A stretch of 30,350 bases of DNA, from the NCBI GenBank assembly GCA_944389715.1, contig CALXNI010000016.1, forward strand, positions 1 through 30,350, in the 5' to 3' direction. This document shows, piece after piece, positions 30,324-30,350 of the stretch. Position 1 is the stretch's first letter. Each line of letters begins with the position of its first letter. The notes beneath the pieces are model-generated. The model saw only the letters and a list, made by a program, of their open reading frames with translations, did no database searches and was not told the DNA's origin. A program made the translations under genes and the position numbers. The stretch comes from an uncultured Clostridia bacterium (lineage in GTDB: Bacteria; Bacillota; Clostridia; TANB77; CAG-508).

Positions 30324-30350
30324 ATGAAAATAATGTTTATATGTACAGGA
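30324..30350 (+). CDS. Low-molecular-weight protein phosphatase, start only
   Basis: Nine codons before the window ends, MKIMFICTG, with AAAGGGG upstream. VxFxCxGN with the catalytic cysteine at residue 7 is the start of LMW tyrosine/arginine phosphatases. The rest (C-x5-R-S) lies outside the window, so the call rests on a short match. Confidence 0.55.

Noticed and set aside
1..30350. Use of UGA as a sense codon
   Set aside because: rsmE ends with TGA at the expected family length, and no internal TGA is needed to complete any gene.

Overview
The window is low-GC, gene-dense DNA from a Gram-positive, probably endospore-forming member of the Firmicutes (an uncultured Clostridia-like genome is my best guess). 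The reasons are strong AGGAGG-type ribosome binding sites, AT-rich codons with AGA as the main arginine codon, the yicC-remA-rpoZ-gmk and priA-def-fmt gene order, an intact sigK, a spore photoproduct lyase relative, a T-box leader and an ABC-F protein with a leader peptide. UGA, UAG and UAA all act as stops here.

The main result concerns the codon CGG. Five loci seem broken or oddly started: dnaJ, priA (three breaks), a DUF368 membrane protein and a DUF84/YjjX nucleotidase. All six breaks are the same event: one extra C in front of a conserved glycine codon GGA or GGC, so that the in-frame triplet at the break is CGG. Reading +1 at that triplet (CGGN as one glycine) restores full-length, motif-perfect proteins. 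I found no other in-frame CGG in any real gene of the window, although CGT, CGC and CGA are used as arginine and about thirty CGG triplets occur out of frame. CGG therefore looks unassigned as arginine and behaves as a routine +1 frameshift or four-base glycine codon. I know of no description of such a system in bacteria. The nearest relatives are the unassigned CGG of Mycoplasma capricolum and the AGG-C shift of yeast Ty1.

Layout. 1-5.4 kb: dnaJ, rsmE, a membrane protein with two AT-hooks in its tail, yicC, remA, rpoZ, gmk and a small coiled-coil gene. 5.4-10 kb: yhbY (minus), priA, def, fmt, that is replication restart and initiator-Met formylation/deformylation. 10-14 kb: DUF368 (minus), a SplB-family radical SAM protein, TspO (minus), a small unknown and a tocopherol-cyclase-like protein (minus). 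14-18 kb: sigK, then an ECF sigma factor, its DUF4179 partner and a membrane protein with Asp-box repeats. 18-20.3 kb: a polar amino acid ABC transporter behind a leader-peptide attenuator. 20.4-24.5 kb: a short HAD phosphatase, proS, and an ABC-F protein behind a translation-attenuation leader. 24.8-27.2 kb: a GtrB-like glycosyltransferase overlapping a PMT-like membrane glycosyltransferase. 27.3-30.35 kb: pgi, an anchored unknown protein, a threonine-type T-box, the DUF84/YjjX gene, and the start of a low-molecular-weight phosphatase gene.

Intergenic DNA carries three families of short dispersed repeats: GC-rich palindromes (GTAGGGGCG...CGCCC), about 95-bp hairpins with arms of degenerate GTGAGAAGT-like units, and GGGACTGTCC elements.
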